Below, one piece after another: positions 1 to 8,806 of a stretch of 64,000 nucleotides of DNA. The DNA lies in NCBI RefSeq assembly GCF_018502485.1, contig NZ_CP075546.1; one strand, given 5' to 3'. Made by a program: the position numbers and the translations under genes. The notes under the pieces are model-generated. The model was not told the DNA's origin, ran no database searches, and worked only from the letters and a program-made list of their open reading frames with translations. The stretch comes from Methanospirillum purgamenti. Its GTDB lineage: Archaea; Halobacteriota; Methanomicrobia; Methanomicrobiales; Methanospirillaceae. Numbering within the stretch: the first letter of the stretch is position 1; each line of letters begins with the position of its first letter.

Positions 1-962
1 TTTTTAATATCCTGCGCAATTTTTGATCCTGAAACTGGATTTACAAAAATTACTGAATATGTATCAGGAGAATGGATGAGTCGCCCAGTTTGTTGCCAAC
101 TTGGACCTAAATCTACAATTTTAAGAAAAATATCTGGTAATAAACCGGATTTTATTTTCTGATCTTCTATTATTGTGTTAACATGAGTATAGTTTTCTAC
201 CGTCGATGAATCAACAGGGATTTTCATAGATATATCTGCATTCATAAAATCTCCCATAAAATCAAACTGGAAATGTCCTGCCCGTCGGATTACTGTTGAT
301 TTATTCGTCAGACTATAGGTTTTTCCATATCCTTCCCGAAGAATTTCCTGATTTGTATTTAAATCATACACTCTCATCTCAAACCAGGCATCTTGTGAAG
401 GTCGCGTTTTTGTGAACGTTATGGTTCCTTCTTTGTCTCCAGTTCTTTTGTATATTTCCTGTTCATCTGTTACTATTTTCGGGTAAAAATTTAAATCGAT
501 GTATAATGGAGGAGTTTTCAATTCATATGCATATGCAGATGCGTTATTTGAAAAAGACTGGTTTTTCATTTCTTGTATTGTGATATATTGTCTGTCTTCT
601 GTAAAGACTGGCCTATTGTATGGCAGATATGATATTTGAGTATCTGAACGAAGTTCTTCGTAATTACGGGGAACGACTTTTACAAATGATCCATTTTCAA
701 CTCCAGGTAAAACCGTAACCGGTTGTTCTGTGGGTTTCGTCAAGTCCCCAGTATCCTGTTTGATATTATCCTTCTGATTTATTTCATCTGTATTCTCACC
801 TTTTGCAAGATCTTTTAGATCTCCCCCAGTTGAAGATGGTCCATAAGCAGAAACTTCCTGCTCTCCTGAAGGTGGTGTAACTTCCACACACCCGGAAAGC
901 ATTGTTCCAATAATTAGAGAGGTGATGATGAAGATGCATATTTGAAGCATTCTGATATTCAT
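1..962 (-). CDS. Partial secreted lipoprotein, function unknown
   Basis: An open frame runs from an ATG at 962 to the left edge without a stop, so at least 320 residues are encoded and the C-terminus lies outside the window. The N-terminus is a lipoprotein signal peptide: a short basic start (MNIRM), a hydrophobic stretch, then the lipobox LSGC around residue 24, which would give a lipid-anchored Cys at the outer face of the membrane. Residues ~25-75 are a hydrophilic Ser/Thr/Glu/Pro linker; the rest is soluble and beta-rich in character. I do not recognise the family. The style resembles the two membrane-anchored proteins at the other end of the window (61967 onward), but that is a loose impression. 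Function unknown. Confidence 0.8.
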   Translation of the reverse strand, partial: MNIRMLQICIFIITSLIIGTMLSGCVEVTPPSGEQEVSAYGPSSTGGDLKDLAKGENTDEINQKDNIKQDTGDLTKPTEQPVTVLPGVENGSFVKVVPRNYEELRSDTQISYLPYNRPVFTEDRQYITIQEMKNQSFSNNASAYAYELKTPPLYIDLNFYPKIVTDEQEIYKRTGDKEGTITFTKTRPSQDAWFEMRVYDLNTNQEILREGYGKTYSLTNKSTVIRRAGHFQFDFMGDFMNADISMKIPVDSSTVENYTHVNTIIEDQKIKSGLLPDIFLKIVDLGPSWQQTGRLIHSPDTYSVIFVNPVSGSKIAQDIK

Positions 963-1071
963 ATTGTATCATTTGACTGCTTGAATTATGTAGTTCTCTA
1001 TAAATCTATATGAGGATTTGAAGATCGCTCCGTGAGATTCATATCATATGAAATGAAATTTGGAAGCACAC

Positions 1072-1335
1072 ATGAAGTACCTGAATATCCGGATGTGGGG
1101 ACCTTTTTATATACTTGGGTTACTTTTGGTACTCTATATTATGTGGACGGTTGAGGAAATCCGTCCACAGGGATTGGCACTGTTTCTTGGAACATTTTTA
1201 GTTTTAATAATGGTAGGTCTTAATTTTTACATTATGTACTCAGAGATAAAGGCGCATGAAGATAAAGTTGATAAAAACCGGGAACTTTCCGGGCTGGATC
1301 CGATTCCAAAGAAAAAGGGTTTTTTAAAAAAATAA
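1072..1335 (+). CDS. Small two-helix membrane protein
   Basis: An 87-residue protein with two closely spaced hydrophobic segments (about residues 8-25 and 33-55) followed by a charged, lysine-rich cytoplasmic-type tail ending in GFLKK. I chose the ATG at 1072 because GGAAG lies about 7 bases upstream; an in-frame TTG at 1060 would add four residues. It is divergent from the lipoprotein gene on its left and convergent with cheR on its right. No catalytic motif or known family was recognised. Most likely a small integral membrane protein of unknown role. Confidence 0.65.
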   Translation: MKYLNIRMWGPFYILGLLLVLYIMWTVEEIRPQGLALFLGTFLVLIMVGLNFYIMYSEIKAHEDKVDKNRELSGLDPIPKKKGFLKK

Positions 1336-1348
1336 GAAGAGACTCTTA

Positions 1349-2200
1349 TTAATTAAGTTTTTGAAATATTTTTAGCATTGGTTTATAGGGTTTAAACAGA
1401 TGCTCAACATCTTTTGACATGTATTCTGACATGCCCATGATATAATAGCCATTATTGCCCAAACTTTCATGAACCAATTTTACGAGGTCTTTCTTTTGTT
1501 GTTCATTGAAGTATATTGTTACATTCCGACATGATACTACATCGAACATCCGTGCAACCGGCACACCTTTCATGAGATCATGTGATTGAAACCTGACCAT
1601 GTTTCGAATGTGATCTTTAATTCTAAATTTTCCATCTTCAGTTTTTTCAAAATGTCTGGATATTTGAGTTTCACTTAAATTTTCCAAGGCATTTTTTTCA
1701 TAAATCCCATTTCTTGCTTTTTTCAGGATCTCTTCATCAATATCGGTTGCTGTGATTACGTTGTTTAAAATTACTCCAGGTTTATTGAGTTCATGAAGAA
1801 GAATCGCATATGTATATGGCTCTTCACCTGATGAGCATCCGGCACTCCAGATTTTAATTGTTCTTTTTTCCTGAATAATTGAAGGAAATAATTCTTTTCC
1901 TATCAGATTGAAAACATCTGGATCACGAAGGAATTTTGTGACATTTATGGTCAGAGCATTCCGAAGTTTTTCTTCCTCTTCAGGATGAGTTTTCAGGAAT
2001 TGATGGTATTCAACAAAATCCTTGGACCGTGTTGAATTCATTCTGGATAAGAGTCGCCTTTTTATATAGTCCTGTTTGTAACTTGTCAACTGAATATTAA
2101 GTCTTTTTTGAACATCTAGAATTAATTCCGGAAGGCCTTTATCACTGACCTGAGGTACATTTATTTGAGGAAATACAGGTGGAACAATTTTTTTATCCAT
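1349..2200 (-). CDS. cheR: Chemotaxis protein methyltransferase CheR
   Basis: CheR transfers methyl groups from S-adenosylmethionine to glutamates of chemoreceptors, the adaptation step of chemotaxis. The 283-residue length is normal. The N-terminal helical domain (about residues 20-90, with the KRRLLSRM basic helix) is followed by the SAM-binding domain with the motif SAGCSSGEEPYT at residues 119-130, the acidic TDIDEE segment after it, and the CRNVTIYF strand near residue 225. It is the last gene of a minus-strand operon after parA and the PAS/CheW fusion (33-bp gap). The likely substrate in this window is the long receptor at 13156-17154; the opposing methylesterase is encoded at 12599-13153. 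Confidence 0.96.
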   Translation of the reverse strand: MDKKIVPPVFPQINVPQVSDKGLPELILDVQKRLNIQLTSYKQDYIKRRLLSRMNSTRSKDFVEYHQFLKTHPEEEEKLRNALTINVTKFLRDPDVFNLIGKELFPSIIQEKRTIKIWSAGCSSGEEPYTYAILLHELNKPGVILNNVITATDIDEEILKKARNGIYEKNALENLSETQISRHFEKTEDGKFRIKDHIRNMVRFQSHDLMKGVPVARMFDVVSCRNVTIYFNEQQKKDLVKLVHESLGNNGYYIMGMSEYMSKDVEHLFKPYKPMLKIFQKLN

Positions 2201-2233
2201 AATTATCTGATATACAAAATATGAATGGTAGTA

Positions 2234-4564
2234 TTAATGAAATCCTGCCAATCTATTTAAAATTTCTTTCATGTCAAGCCAGATTACAAGGTTTGCATCT
2301 TTCTCTGTTCCTTCACGCTTATCTATTAGATCATCATGTGTGACCTTAATAATACCCTTTATACGGGTTTGAATTCTGTTATTGATCTCTTCACCAAGGG
2401 CAGTAACCTGTTTTACTCCAATCTCTGTTACACTGCGAACATTATCCACAACTATTCCTAAATGTTCTCCATGAGCTGCATCGGGGGGAACAATAATGAT
2501 CTTCTGTCCTGTTCTATCCTTTTTAATACCTTCCCCAAGCAAAATAGAGAGATCAACAACATGAGTTACCTCACCGCGTAAATTAATGATTCCTATTATA
2601 TATGGAGGGGTTTTTGGCAGGGGTGTAATAGGAAGCATCTCAACAACTTCCCGTACCATTCCAATATCCATTGCATAACGACTGCCGGATAATTCAAATT
2701 CAACAATATCAATCTGGTCAATCAGGTTTTCTGAGTTTTTTATTGATACTTGTTCATTAGATAGGGAACTTCTGACAGTTGTCAATTCTTTTTTCACAGA
2801 TTCAACTTGTGATTGTAATTCAGAGATATGTTCATACTCCCGGGTCTGGTCAATAAACCAGTAAATTTGAACAGATTGTTCTCCTGATTTATTTTGAATA
2901 TTGATTCGGAAAGATTTCTTTCCATGAGGGAATGAAAATGTGCAAATTTTATCTGGTTGCTTTACTAACTCCTCCAATAATAAAAAAATCCCCTGTTCAT
3001 ATTCTGAAAATTTTTCGTATGTTATCCCACTCCACACTAAAAATTCTTCATTCATCTGCATTTTATTTTCATTGTCGATGAGGATGAGCGGAATGGAAAA
3101 AGACATATAGACTGATATTGATGATGATATTTTTTCAGTTGAATCAACACTCATTTCTGGTGATGGTAACTCAACAGGTACATTTTCTGTTTGTGTATCA
3201 TTTTGAGGTCTTTCTTCATTATGGAGTGGTGGTTGTAAAATGAGAATCGAGGAAGATCCTTCTTCAGAATTTCCTGGTATTAACAGACCTGAATAACATT
3301 GAACGCCATATGGAGATTCAATACAAATTTCATCTGGCAGAATTTCAATATCTTCGGAAAACAATGAGGCATCAGGTATTTGAAATCCAATATCAGAGAG
3401 TTTCTGATTTTTTAGTAGATCTGATGAAACACCGATTAATTCAGATAGTCCTTCATTTGCATGGACTATTTTTGTGTCAGAGTCAAACAAAACAATTGGA
3501 TTAGGATTGATATCTATCAGAGTTTTTACATATGTAGAAGAGATGTATGTAGATTTTGGATATTCTTGGGTTAGTATTGGATCAGGTTCTTCTTCATCAG
3601 GCAATAGGACAATTAGAATATATTTATTTTCGTTGTATTCAAGAGGGATTAACTGTGTCCAAACGTGGATGATGGTATTATCACGGTGATAAATTGATGT
3701 CTGGAATTCCTGTCGAGTCCAGGATACCCGTACTTCATTAATTTTTTCAACAATTTCACCGTCAAAACCACAGCTTGCAATATCTCTTCGGGTTACGAAT
3801 TGCTTTTCTCTTGCCAATTGAAATAAAAGTGCCGGATTAACAAATTGAACGATATTATATTCATCAACAATGGTAACTGGAAGAAGTGTTTCATTGAGGG
3901 CATTTTCTAAAATTTGATATGGAATTTTATCGATATCACTGAATTTCTCTTTACTGGAATGCTGAATAAGAAGCTCTAATGAAACAGCTTCATGATCAAA
4001 AGGAAGGATGGGTGGTTTTAAAGAAACCGTTGTGTATTTTTTCTCGTCCGGAGCGATAAATGGTTTTTGTTCCGGTATATATCTGGTAATAAGAGGGAAT
4101 TGTCTTATAATTTCACTTCTTTCAACAGCAAAAATTGAACAGAATTTATCGTTTGCATCCATTACCTGTTGGTCTTTTCCAACAATGACCATCGGGATTT
4201 CATGATATTGAAATATTTCAAGTGATCTGTCAAATTCCGTATGAGCAGAAATTAAATCCGATAGATAAGATTCATGTTCTTTTTTTAATGATGCGTGCTC
4301 TTCAGTTAATTTCTGTAATTCACCTTGGATAGAGTGTATTTCTTGATTGGCATTTGTAATTGATTCTGCATCTTTTTGGATGCGTTCTAATAAGGCAATA
4401 AACTTCTCTGGTACTGTTGGGAAATCTCCGTCTTTATATGAAGAGATTTTTGCAATTATCTCCTCGAGATTTTCATCATGAGTTATAATTCCTTTTTGCT
4501 TTGCCTCCTCTGAGGTAATCGTAAAAAGTCCTTTTCTACCAGTATATTCGTGTTCCCGTTGCAT
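2234..4564 (-). CDS. Multi-PAS sensor protein with C-terminal CheW domain
   Basis: A 776-residue cytoplasmic protein with no membrane segment. Residues ~35-105 form a coiled coil, followed by about four PAS-like modules (roughly 110-195, 215-320, 345-430, 485-585; e.g. VIVGKDQQVMDANDKF and IVLFDSDTKIVHANEG), another short coiled coil, and a C-terminal CheW domain (about 610-770) with the typical VEFELSGSRYAMDIGMVREV and IIGIINLRGEV segments. CheW couples receptors to the kinase CheA, so this protein may feed PAS-sensed signals into a chemosensory array. I chose the ATG at 4564: GGAGGG lies 8 bases upstream and the parA stop ends 2 bases upstream; an ATG at 4588 inside parA has a weaker ribosome site. 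No CheA gene is in the window. Confidence 0.88.
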   Translation of the reverse strand: MQREHEYTGRKGLFTITSEEAKQKGIITHDENLEEIIAKISSYKDGDFPTVPEKFIALLERIQKDAESITNANQEIHSIQGELQKLTEEHASLKKEHESYLSDLISAHTEFDRSLEIFQYHEIPMVIVGKDQQVMDANDKFCSIFAVERSEIIRQFPLITRYIPEQKPFIAPDEKKYTTVSLKPPILPFDHEAVSLELLIQHSSKEKFSDIDKIPYQILENALNETLLPVTIVDEYNIVQFVNPALLFQLAREKQFVTRRDIASCGFDGEIVEKINEVRVSWTRQEFQTSIYHRDNTIIHVWTQLIPLEYNENKYILIVLLPDEEEPDPILTQEYPKSTYISSTYVKTLIDINPNPIVLFDSDTKIVHANEGLSELIGVSSDLLKNQKLSDIGFQIPDASLFSEDIEILPDEICIESPYGVQCYSGLLIPGNSEEGSSSILILQPPLHNEERPQNDTQTENVPVELPSPEMSVDSTEKISSSISVYMSFSIPLILIDNENKMQMNEEFLVWSGITYEKFSEYEQGIFLLLEELVKQPDKICTFSFPHGKKSFRINIQNKSGEQSVQIYWFIDQTREYEHISELQSQVESVKKELTTVRSSLSNEQVSIKNSENLIDQIDIVEFELSGSRYAMDIGMVREVVEMLPITPLPKTPPYIIGIINLRGEVTHVVDLSILLGEGIKKDRTGQKIIIVPPDAAHGEHLGIVVDNVRSVTEIGVKQVTALGEEINNRIQTRIKGIIKVTHDDLIDKREGTEKDANLVIWLDMKEILNRLAGFH

Positions 4565-4566
4565 TC

Positions 4567-5424
4567 TTATTGCCCTCCGGTTATCCATCCATCAATAATT
4601 TTTGATGCTTGTGTAAATCCTGGCACCGCCGGATCATCGGGAGCCAGAGTTATCAGAGGAATTCCCTGTTTTATAGATCGAGATATTTCCTTGCCTTCTG
4701 CCACCAATACCACTTCAGGAATATCAATCCGAACGCGACTTTCAAGTTGGTTACGTATTTCTTGTAATGAACTCATTTTTGTTTCAATGTTCATGTTGAA
4801 AAAAGAAGCTAATCTCGAAATGAAAGAATCAGAATTTTCTTTTGATTCCATCCACCTGTTTAATATAGCCATTCCTATGTGGATTTTAATTCCTAATACA
4901 TCTTTAATATCCGAAATAACAAGATTTAGGTGGTCATACCCTGCGATAGCAAATATATCTGAAGAAAAGACTATCACTGATTTATCAGATGCAATCATTC
5001 CATTCATGAGAAATTGTCCAAGAAATGGGGGAGTATCAATAAGAATATGATCATATTTCTTTTTTAGTGGGGTAATTCCATTAGAAAGAATGTGATATCG
5101 TTCTGGATTTTGATAAAGGATCGATTCTGCACCAACTAAATCCAGGTGAGATGGAATCAAATCAATACCGGAAACGGTTTTAATGATGTATTCTGAAAGA
5201 GGAATTGAATTTTTTTTATCCGAACATTGTTGTAAATAATAATGATAAATATTTTTATAAACCGATTCTGGATAAACACCAAGACCAAGTGTTGCGTTAG
5301 CCTGGGGATCTGTATCTACGATTAATACTGATCTTCCCATATTCTTTAATATTCCTCCAATTTGCAAGCACGAGGTTGTTTTTCCAGTTCCACCCTTATG
5401 GTGGATAAATGCTGTTGTAGTAAT
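4567..5424 (-). CDS. ParA/MinD-type ATPase, apparent ATT start
   Basis: A deviant-Walker P-loop ATPase of the ParA family, which positions DNA or protein assemblies by ATP-dependent binding to the nucleoid. The Walker A motif HKGGTGKTT lies at residues 9-17, then VDTDPQANAT, and the Walker B-like LIDTPP. No ATG, GTG or TTG exists between the upstream in-frame stop and Walker A; the first TTG (5367) lies after it and would delete the nucleotide-binding loop. An ATT at 5424 follows a strong ribosome site (AAGGGG, 6-base spacer) and gives the N-terminus expected for the family (ITTTAFIHH...). I therefore annotate ATT as start, giving 285 residues. It is the first gene of the parA - PAS/CheW - cheR operon, which suggests chemosensory array positioning rather than plasmid segregation (inference). 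Confidence 0.82.
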   Translation of the reverse strand: MTTTAFIHHKGGTGKTTSCLQIGGILKNMGRSVLIVDTDPQANATLGLGVYPESVYKNIYHYYLQQCSDKKNSIPLSEYIIKTVSGIDLIPSHLDLVGAESILYQNPERYHILSNGITPLKKKYDHILIDTPPFLGQFLMNGMIASDKSVIVFSSDIFAIAGYDHLNLVISDIKDVLGIKIHIGMAILNRWMESKENSDSFISRLASFFNMNIETKMSSLQEIRNQLESRVRIDIPEVVLVAEGKEISRSIKQGIPLITLAPDDPAVPGFTQASKIIDGWITGGQ

Positions 5425-5546
5425 AAGATTCCCCTTTCTAATTACATTAATCAGGATATTTCTATAAATAAATAATGGTTTATCGCGATTGAGTTATACC
5501 ACTTATCTAGGTTATACACTTTTCACTAAATACATCTATGATATAC

Positions 5547-5846
5547 TGAGAGGGAGAGTGCGGCCGACGGTAACGTATTTACGTAGCTGAGGAAAGTCCC
5601 CCCACCATCCGGGTACGCAGCCCTGATTATCAGGGGTGGTGAGAATCACGGCTATGGACCAGAAACGATACGGAGTGTCTGGAGTTATGATGCATGTCTG
5701 CTGAACTGCGAAGGTCACAACCGATGAAACGGCGAATCCCTGCGGGTGCAAATCGAAACAGGGCATATAGATAACTCGGAATCTGCCCGGGTTCGGTGCT
5801 AAGCTGAATGCCGCAATGAACAGAAGGGGGCTTACTCCTCCTACTC
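5547..5846 (+). ncRNA. rnpB: RNase P RNA (archaeal type)
   Basis: The catalytic RNA of ribonuclease P, which removes 5' leaders from pre-tRNAs. The universally conserved P4-region segments are visible: GAGGAAAGTCC near 5589-5599 at the 5' side and ACAGAAGGGGGCTTA around 5820-5834 at the 3' side. The terminal sequences AGGGAGAG near 5551 and CTCCTCC near 5836 can pair to form P1, which sets the approximate ends. Length about 300 nt, as in type A archaeal RNAs. The GC content is higher than in the flanks. Ends are accurate to perhaps 10 nt. It is divergent from parA and followed 50 bp later by a nitroreductase gene. Confidence 0.93.
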
Positions 5847-5899
5847 ATCTATCTATTGTATCGTAAGATTCAGGTAGCTGTCAATCCTTATTGCTATAT

Positions 5900-6640
5900 A
5901 TGCTATCTGACTCCGGATGGACTGGACGCAAGTTTTTACAGGAAACCCTGTACCGCGATTCACATATAAAAGTTGAAGAGGAACCAAAAACCCGCGTATG
6001 TGGTGTTTGTGAACCAAACCAGACTCTCATTCCCTTACCGGAAATTAATAAAATAGCTGTTGATCCTGTAATTTTTTGGGATGCTCTTGATGATCGCCAG
6101 ACAATACGTACCTATTCTGATGAAGAGATGCATAAATGGGAGTTATCACTTCTCCTTCACTATACTCAGGGTGTCAGAGAGAAAAAAAATGGTTCTCATT
6201 TCAGAACTGTGCCTTCAGCTGGCGCATTGCACCCATTTGAAACACGCATTATTGTAAACAGAGTCAGTGGACTTGAGCCAGGCATATACCGATATCTTCC
6301 TCTTGACCATGCTCTCGTTCATGAAGAATGCCATTCTGGAGATCATCAGTCTTTATGCCATGTGTGCAAAAACCCGAACCTGATTTCATCATCAGCTATA
6401 TCATTTATATGGACTGCAGTTCCGGAGAGGATGATCTGGAAATTCGGACCTCGTGGGTGGAGATATCTGTTTATAGAGGCGGGTCATATTTGTCAAAATT
6501 TATATGTAGCGTGTGCTGCCCTGTCACTTGGAGTATGTGCGATTGGATCGTACAATGATGATGACATAAATTGTATCCTGGGTATTGATGGAGATAGTGA
6601 ATTTTGTATCTATCTTGCGTCAGTTGGAAAAATAAAATAA
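5900..6640 (+). CDS. SagB/nitroreductase-family oxidoreductase
   Basis: A 246-residue protein of the flavin-dependent nitroreductase superfamily, closest in style to SagB-type dehydrogenases. Family marks are DRQTIRTYS near residue 65, PSAGALHPFE near 105 (the SagB-like turn), the GIYRYLPLDHAL segment, and FIEAGHICQNLYVACAALSLG near 195. Such proteins bind FMN and oxidise heterocycles or reduce nitro compounds. There is no neighbouring YcaO or precursor-peptide gene, so a RiPP role is not supported. An unusual Cys pair (CGVC near residue 34) and CHVC near 155 are extra. The ATG at 5900 is preferred to an upstream TTG at 5891. The substrate is unknown. Confidence 0.8.
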   Translation: MLSDSGWTGRKFLQETLYRDSHIKVEEEPKTRVCGVCEPNQTLIPLPEINKIAVDPVIFWDALDDRQTIRTYSDEEMHKWELSLLLHYTQGVREKKNGSHFRTVPSAGALHPFETRIIVNRVSGLEPGIYRYLPLDHALVHEECHSGDHQSLCHVCKNPNLISSSAISFIWTAVPERMIWKFGPRGWRYLFIEAGHICQNLYVACAALSLGVCAIGSYNDDDINCILGIDGDSEFCIYLASVGKIK

Positions 6641-6644
6641 GGAA

Positions 6645-7460
6645 TTATTGTCCTGGAGGACGAATTGCGATTCCTCTTTTTGTGAGGTACTCTTTTACTT
6701 CTGCAACTGTCATCTCTCCATAGTGAAATACGCTGGCAGCAAGAGCAGCATCCGCTTTTCCATTAACAAAACCATCATAAAAATGTTCCATCGTTCCAAC
6801 ACCTCCGGAAGCGATAACCGGAATACCCACTGCATTAGATATTGTCGCGGTGATAGGGATATCAAATCCTTCTTTCGTTCCGTCCGTTTCCATTGAAGTA
6901 AGCAAAATTTCTCCGGCTCCACGATTTTCTGCTTCTTTTGCCCAAGCGATGGCATCTATTCCGGTCGGTTTTGAACCTCCATGTGTCACAACTTCATACC
7001 AGCAAGATGTGCCATCTGGAAGAAGAACGGGCGTTTTATCTGATTCCATCTGAGTTCTTCGTTTCACATCAATTGCTACAACAATACATTGTGTCCCGAA
7101 GGAAGTTGATGCTTCTGAAATTAGAGAGGGATTTTGAACTGCACTGGTATTCATCGAGACTTTATCTGCACCTGCTCGAAGTGTTTTTTGAACATCGTCA
7201 AGTGTGCGGATCCCTCCTCCAACGGTGAGTGGAAGAAAGAGTTCATCAGCTGCTCGTTGAATTACTTCAAGAATCATTCCTCTGTTCTCCTTAGATGCAG
7301 TGATATCCAGAAAAACAACCTCATCAGCGCCTTGTTTATTATACCTACAGGCAAGTTCTACCGGATCACCAGCATCCCGAAGTCCTAGAAAATTTGTTCC
7401 TTTGACTACACGTCCATCTTTTATATCCAGACAAGGAATTATTCTCCGGGTAAGAGTCAT
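6645..7460 (-). CDS. hisF: Imidazole glycerol phosphate synthase subunit HisF
   Basis: HisF is the cyclase subunit that, using ammonia from HisH, converts PRFAR into imidazole glycerol phosphate and AICAR in histidine synthesis. The 271-residue (beta/alpha)8 barrel shows the N-terminal catalytic motif IIPCLDIKDGRVVKG (first catalytic Asp), the phosphate-binding TVGGGIRTLDD, the second catalytic Asp in VVAIDVKRR, and the second phosphate-binding loop VIASGGVGTMEHF. It stands alone, tail-to-tail with the nitroreductase gene and divergent from the AdoHcy hydrolase gene. hisG, hisA and hisB are 41 kb away in this window, so the pathway genes are only partly clustered. Confidence 0.97.
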   Translation of the reverse strand: MTLTRRIIPCLDIKDGRVVKGTNFLGLRDAGDPVELACRYNKQGADEVVFLDITASKENRGMILEVIQRAADELFLPLTVGGGIRTLDDVQKTLRAGADKVSMNTSAVQNPSLISEASTSFGTQCIVVAIDVKRRTQMESDKTPVLLPDGTSCWYEVVTHGGSKPTGIDAIAWAKEAENRGAGEILLTSMETDGTKEGFDIPITATISNAVGIPVIASGGVGTMEHFYDGFVNGKADAALAASVFHYGEMTVAEVKEYLTKRGIAIRPPGQ

Positions 7461-7540
7461 ATATGTAATTCCTTTCTCACAATACCTGAAGAGGATTATG
7501 GAAAGAAGATTTATGATTGCCCGATAAACACTTATGGAAA

Positions 7541-7556
7541 ATTTTTATAATAGTAT
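7541..7556 (+). promoter_or_regulatory. TATA box upstream of AdoHcy hydrolase gene
   Basis: The stretch AATTTTTATAATAG centred near 7549 is an archaeal TATA-like element 25-30 bases before the ATG at 7576. With the usual ~25-base spacing, transcription would start about 7572-7576, giving a very short leader; the AGAGGT ribosome-site-like sequence at 7564-7569 could be just outside or inside the transcript. Position is by eye. Confidence 0.4.
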
Positions 7557-7575
7557 CAGATCTTTAGAGGTAAAT

Positions 7576-8802
7576 ATGGAATCTGGGGAATTAAAAATCG
7601 AATGGGCAAGACAATACATGCCTGTCCTGAATGCAATATCTGAACGATTTAAGAAAGAAAAACCGTTTGCTGGAAAAGTCATTGGTATGGCCCTGCATGT
7701 GGAGGCAAAAACAGCAAATTTAGTAAAAACCCTTGCAGATGGGGGTGCAATAGTTCATATCACAGGATGTAATCCGCTTTCAACACAGGATGATGTATCC
7801 GCTGCTTTAAGTAGAGTTCCGAATGTTTTTTGCTATGCAAAGCGCGGTTGCTCTGTTGATGAATACTATAAAGCGATTGACACCGTTCTCGATGCAAAAC
7901 CAGTCATCACTATAGATGATGGAATGGATTTAATTCACCGTCTTCATACAGTCCGTACTGATGTTTTGCAACAGGTAATCGGGGGTTGTGAAGAAACCAC
8001 TACAGGTATTCACAGGCTTCGTGCAATGGCCTCCGAGGGAAAACTAAAATTTCCGGTCATCGCTGTGAATGATACTCCAATGAAACACTACTTTGATAAT
8101 GTTCATGGAACTGGAGAAAGTGCTCTTACTGCCATTATGGCAACTACAAATTCATTGATTGCTGGTAAATGGATTGTTGTTGCTGGGTTTGGTTTTTGTG
8201 GAAGAGGACTTGCACGAAAAGCATCAGCTTTAGGAGCAAAAGTTATCGTTACAGAGATTGATCCACGAAGGGCTCTTGAAGCACATATGGAAGGATTCCA
8301 TGTCATGTCAATGAATGAAGCAGCATCAGTTGGTGATATATTTATTACAACGACAGGGAACCGGGATGTTATAACCGGAGATCACATGTCTGCAATGAAA
8401 TCTGGTGTTATTCTCTCAAATGCCGGACATTTCAATATTGAGATTGATGGGATCTGGCTATCTTCACATGCTGACAGAATTGAGGAACGGGAAGGTATTC
8501 ATTCATACCATTTCGGCGGAAAAGTGATTCATCTTCTTGCAGAAGGCAGACTTGTCAATCTGGCAGTTCCAAAAGGGATGGGACATCCTATTGAAGTGAT
8601 GGATCTCTCTTTCGCATTACAAGCTCTCAGCACTGAGTATCTTGCATTACATTACACAGAGCTCAAACCAGATGTACATCAGGTACCTGATGAGATTGAC
8701 CGCACAGTTGCGTCCTATAAACTTTCTTCATTGAATCTGTCAATAGATTCACTATCACATGACCAGCAGGAATATATGAGCAGCTGGGATCACGGAACTT
8801 AA
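7576..8802 (+). CDS. ahcY: S-adenosylhomocysteine (or S-inosylhomocysteine) hydrolase
   Basis: This NAD-dependent enzyme removes homocysteine from the by-product of SAM-dependent methylation. The 408-residue protein has the N-terminal KIEWARQYMPVL, the central ETTTGIHRL segment, the substrate-binding VNDTPMKHYFDN, and the NAD-binding VVAGFGFCGRGLARKA followed by TEIDPRRALEAHMEGF. In some methanogens the homologue (MJ1388) prefers S-inosylhomocysteine produced by a deaminase; sequence alone does not separate the two here. I chose the ATG at 7576 (GAGGT 5 bases upstream, matches family N-termini) rather than the ATG at 7534. It works with AdoMet synthetase (47166) in the methyl cycle although the genes are not linked. 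Confidence 0.93.
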   Translation: MESGELKIEWARQYMPVLNAISERFKKEKPFAGKVIGMALHVEAKTANLVKTLADGGAIVHITGCNPLSTQDDVSAALSRVPNVFCYAKRGCSVDEYYKAIDTVLDAKPVITIDDGMDLIHRLHTVRTDVLQQVIGGCEETTTGIHRLRAMASEGKLKFPVIAVNDTPMKHYFDNVHGTGESALTAIMATTNSLIAGKWIVVAGFGFCGRGLARKASALGAKVIVTEIDPRRALEAHMEGFHVMSMNEAASVGDIFITTTGNRDVITGDHMSAMKSGVILSNAGHFNIEIDGIWLSSHADRIEEREGIHSYHFGGKVIHLLAEGRLVNLAVPKGMGHPIEVMDLSFALQALSTEYLALHYTELKPDVHQVPDEIDRTVASYKLSSLNLSIDSLSHDQQEYMSSWDHGT

Positions 8803-8806
8803 TTTT

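Noticed and set aside
5536..5848. Two minus-strand frames of 72-76 codons over the rnpB region
   Set aside because: They lie fully within the RNase P RNA, whose conserved motifs explain the sequence; the frames are a side effect of its higher GC content.
5900..6640. RiPP biosynthesis locus based on the SagB-like gene
   Set aside because: No YcaO cyclodehydratase, precursor peptide or peptidase gene is adjacent; neighbours are rnpB and hisF.
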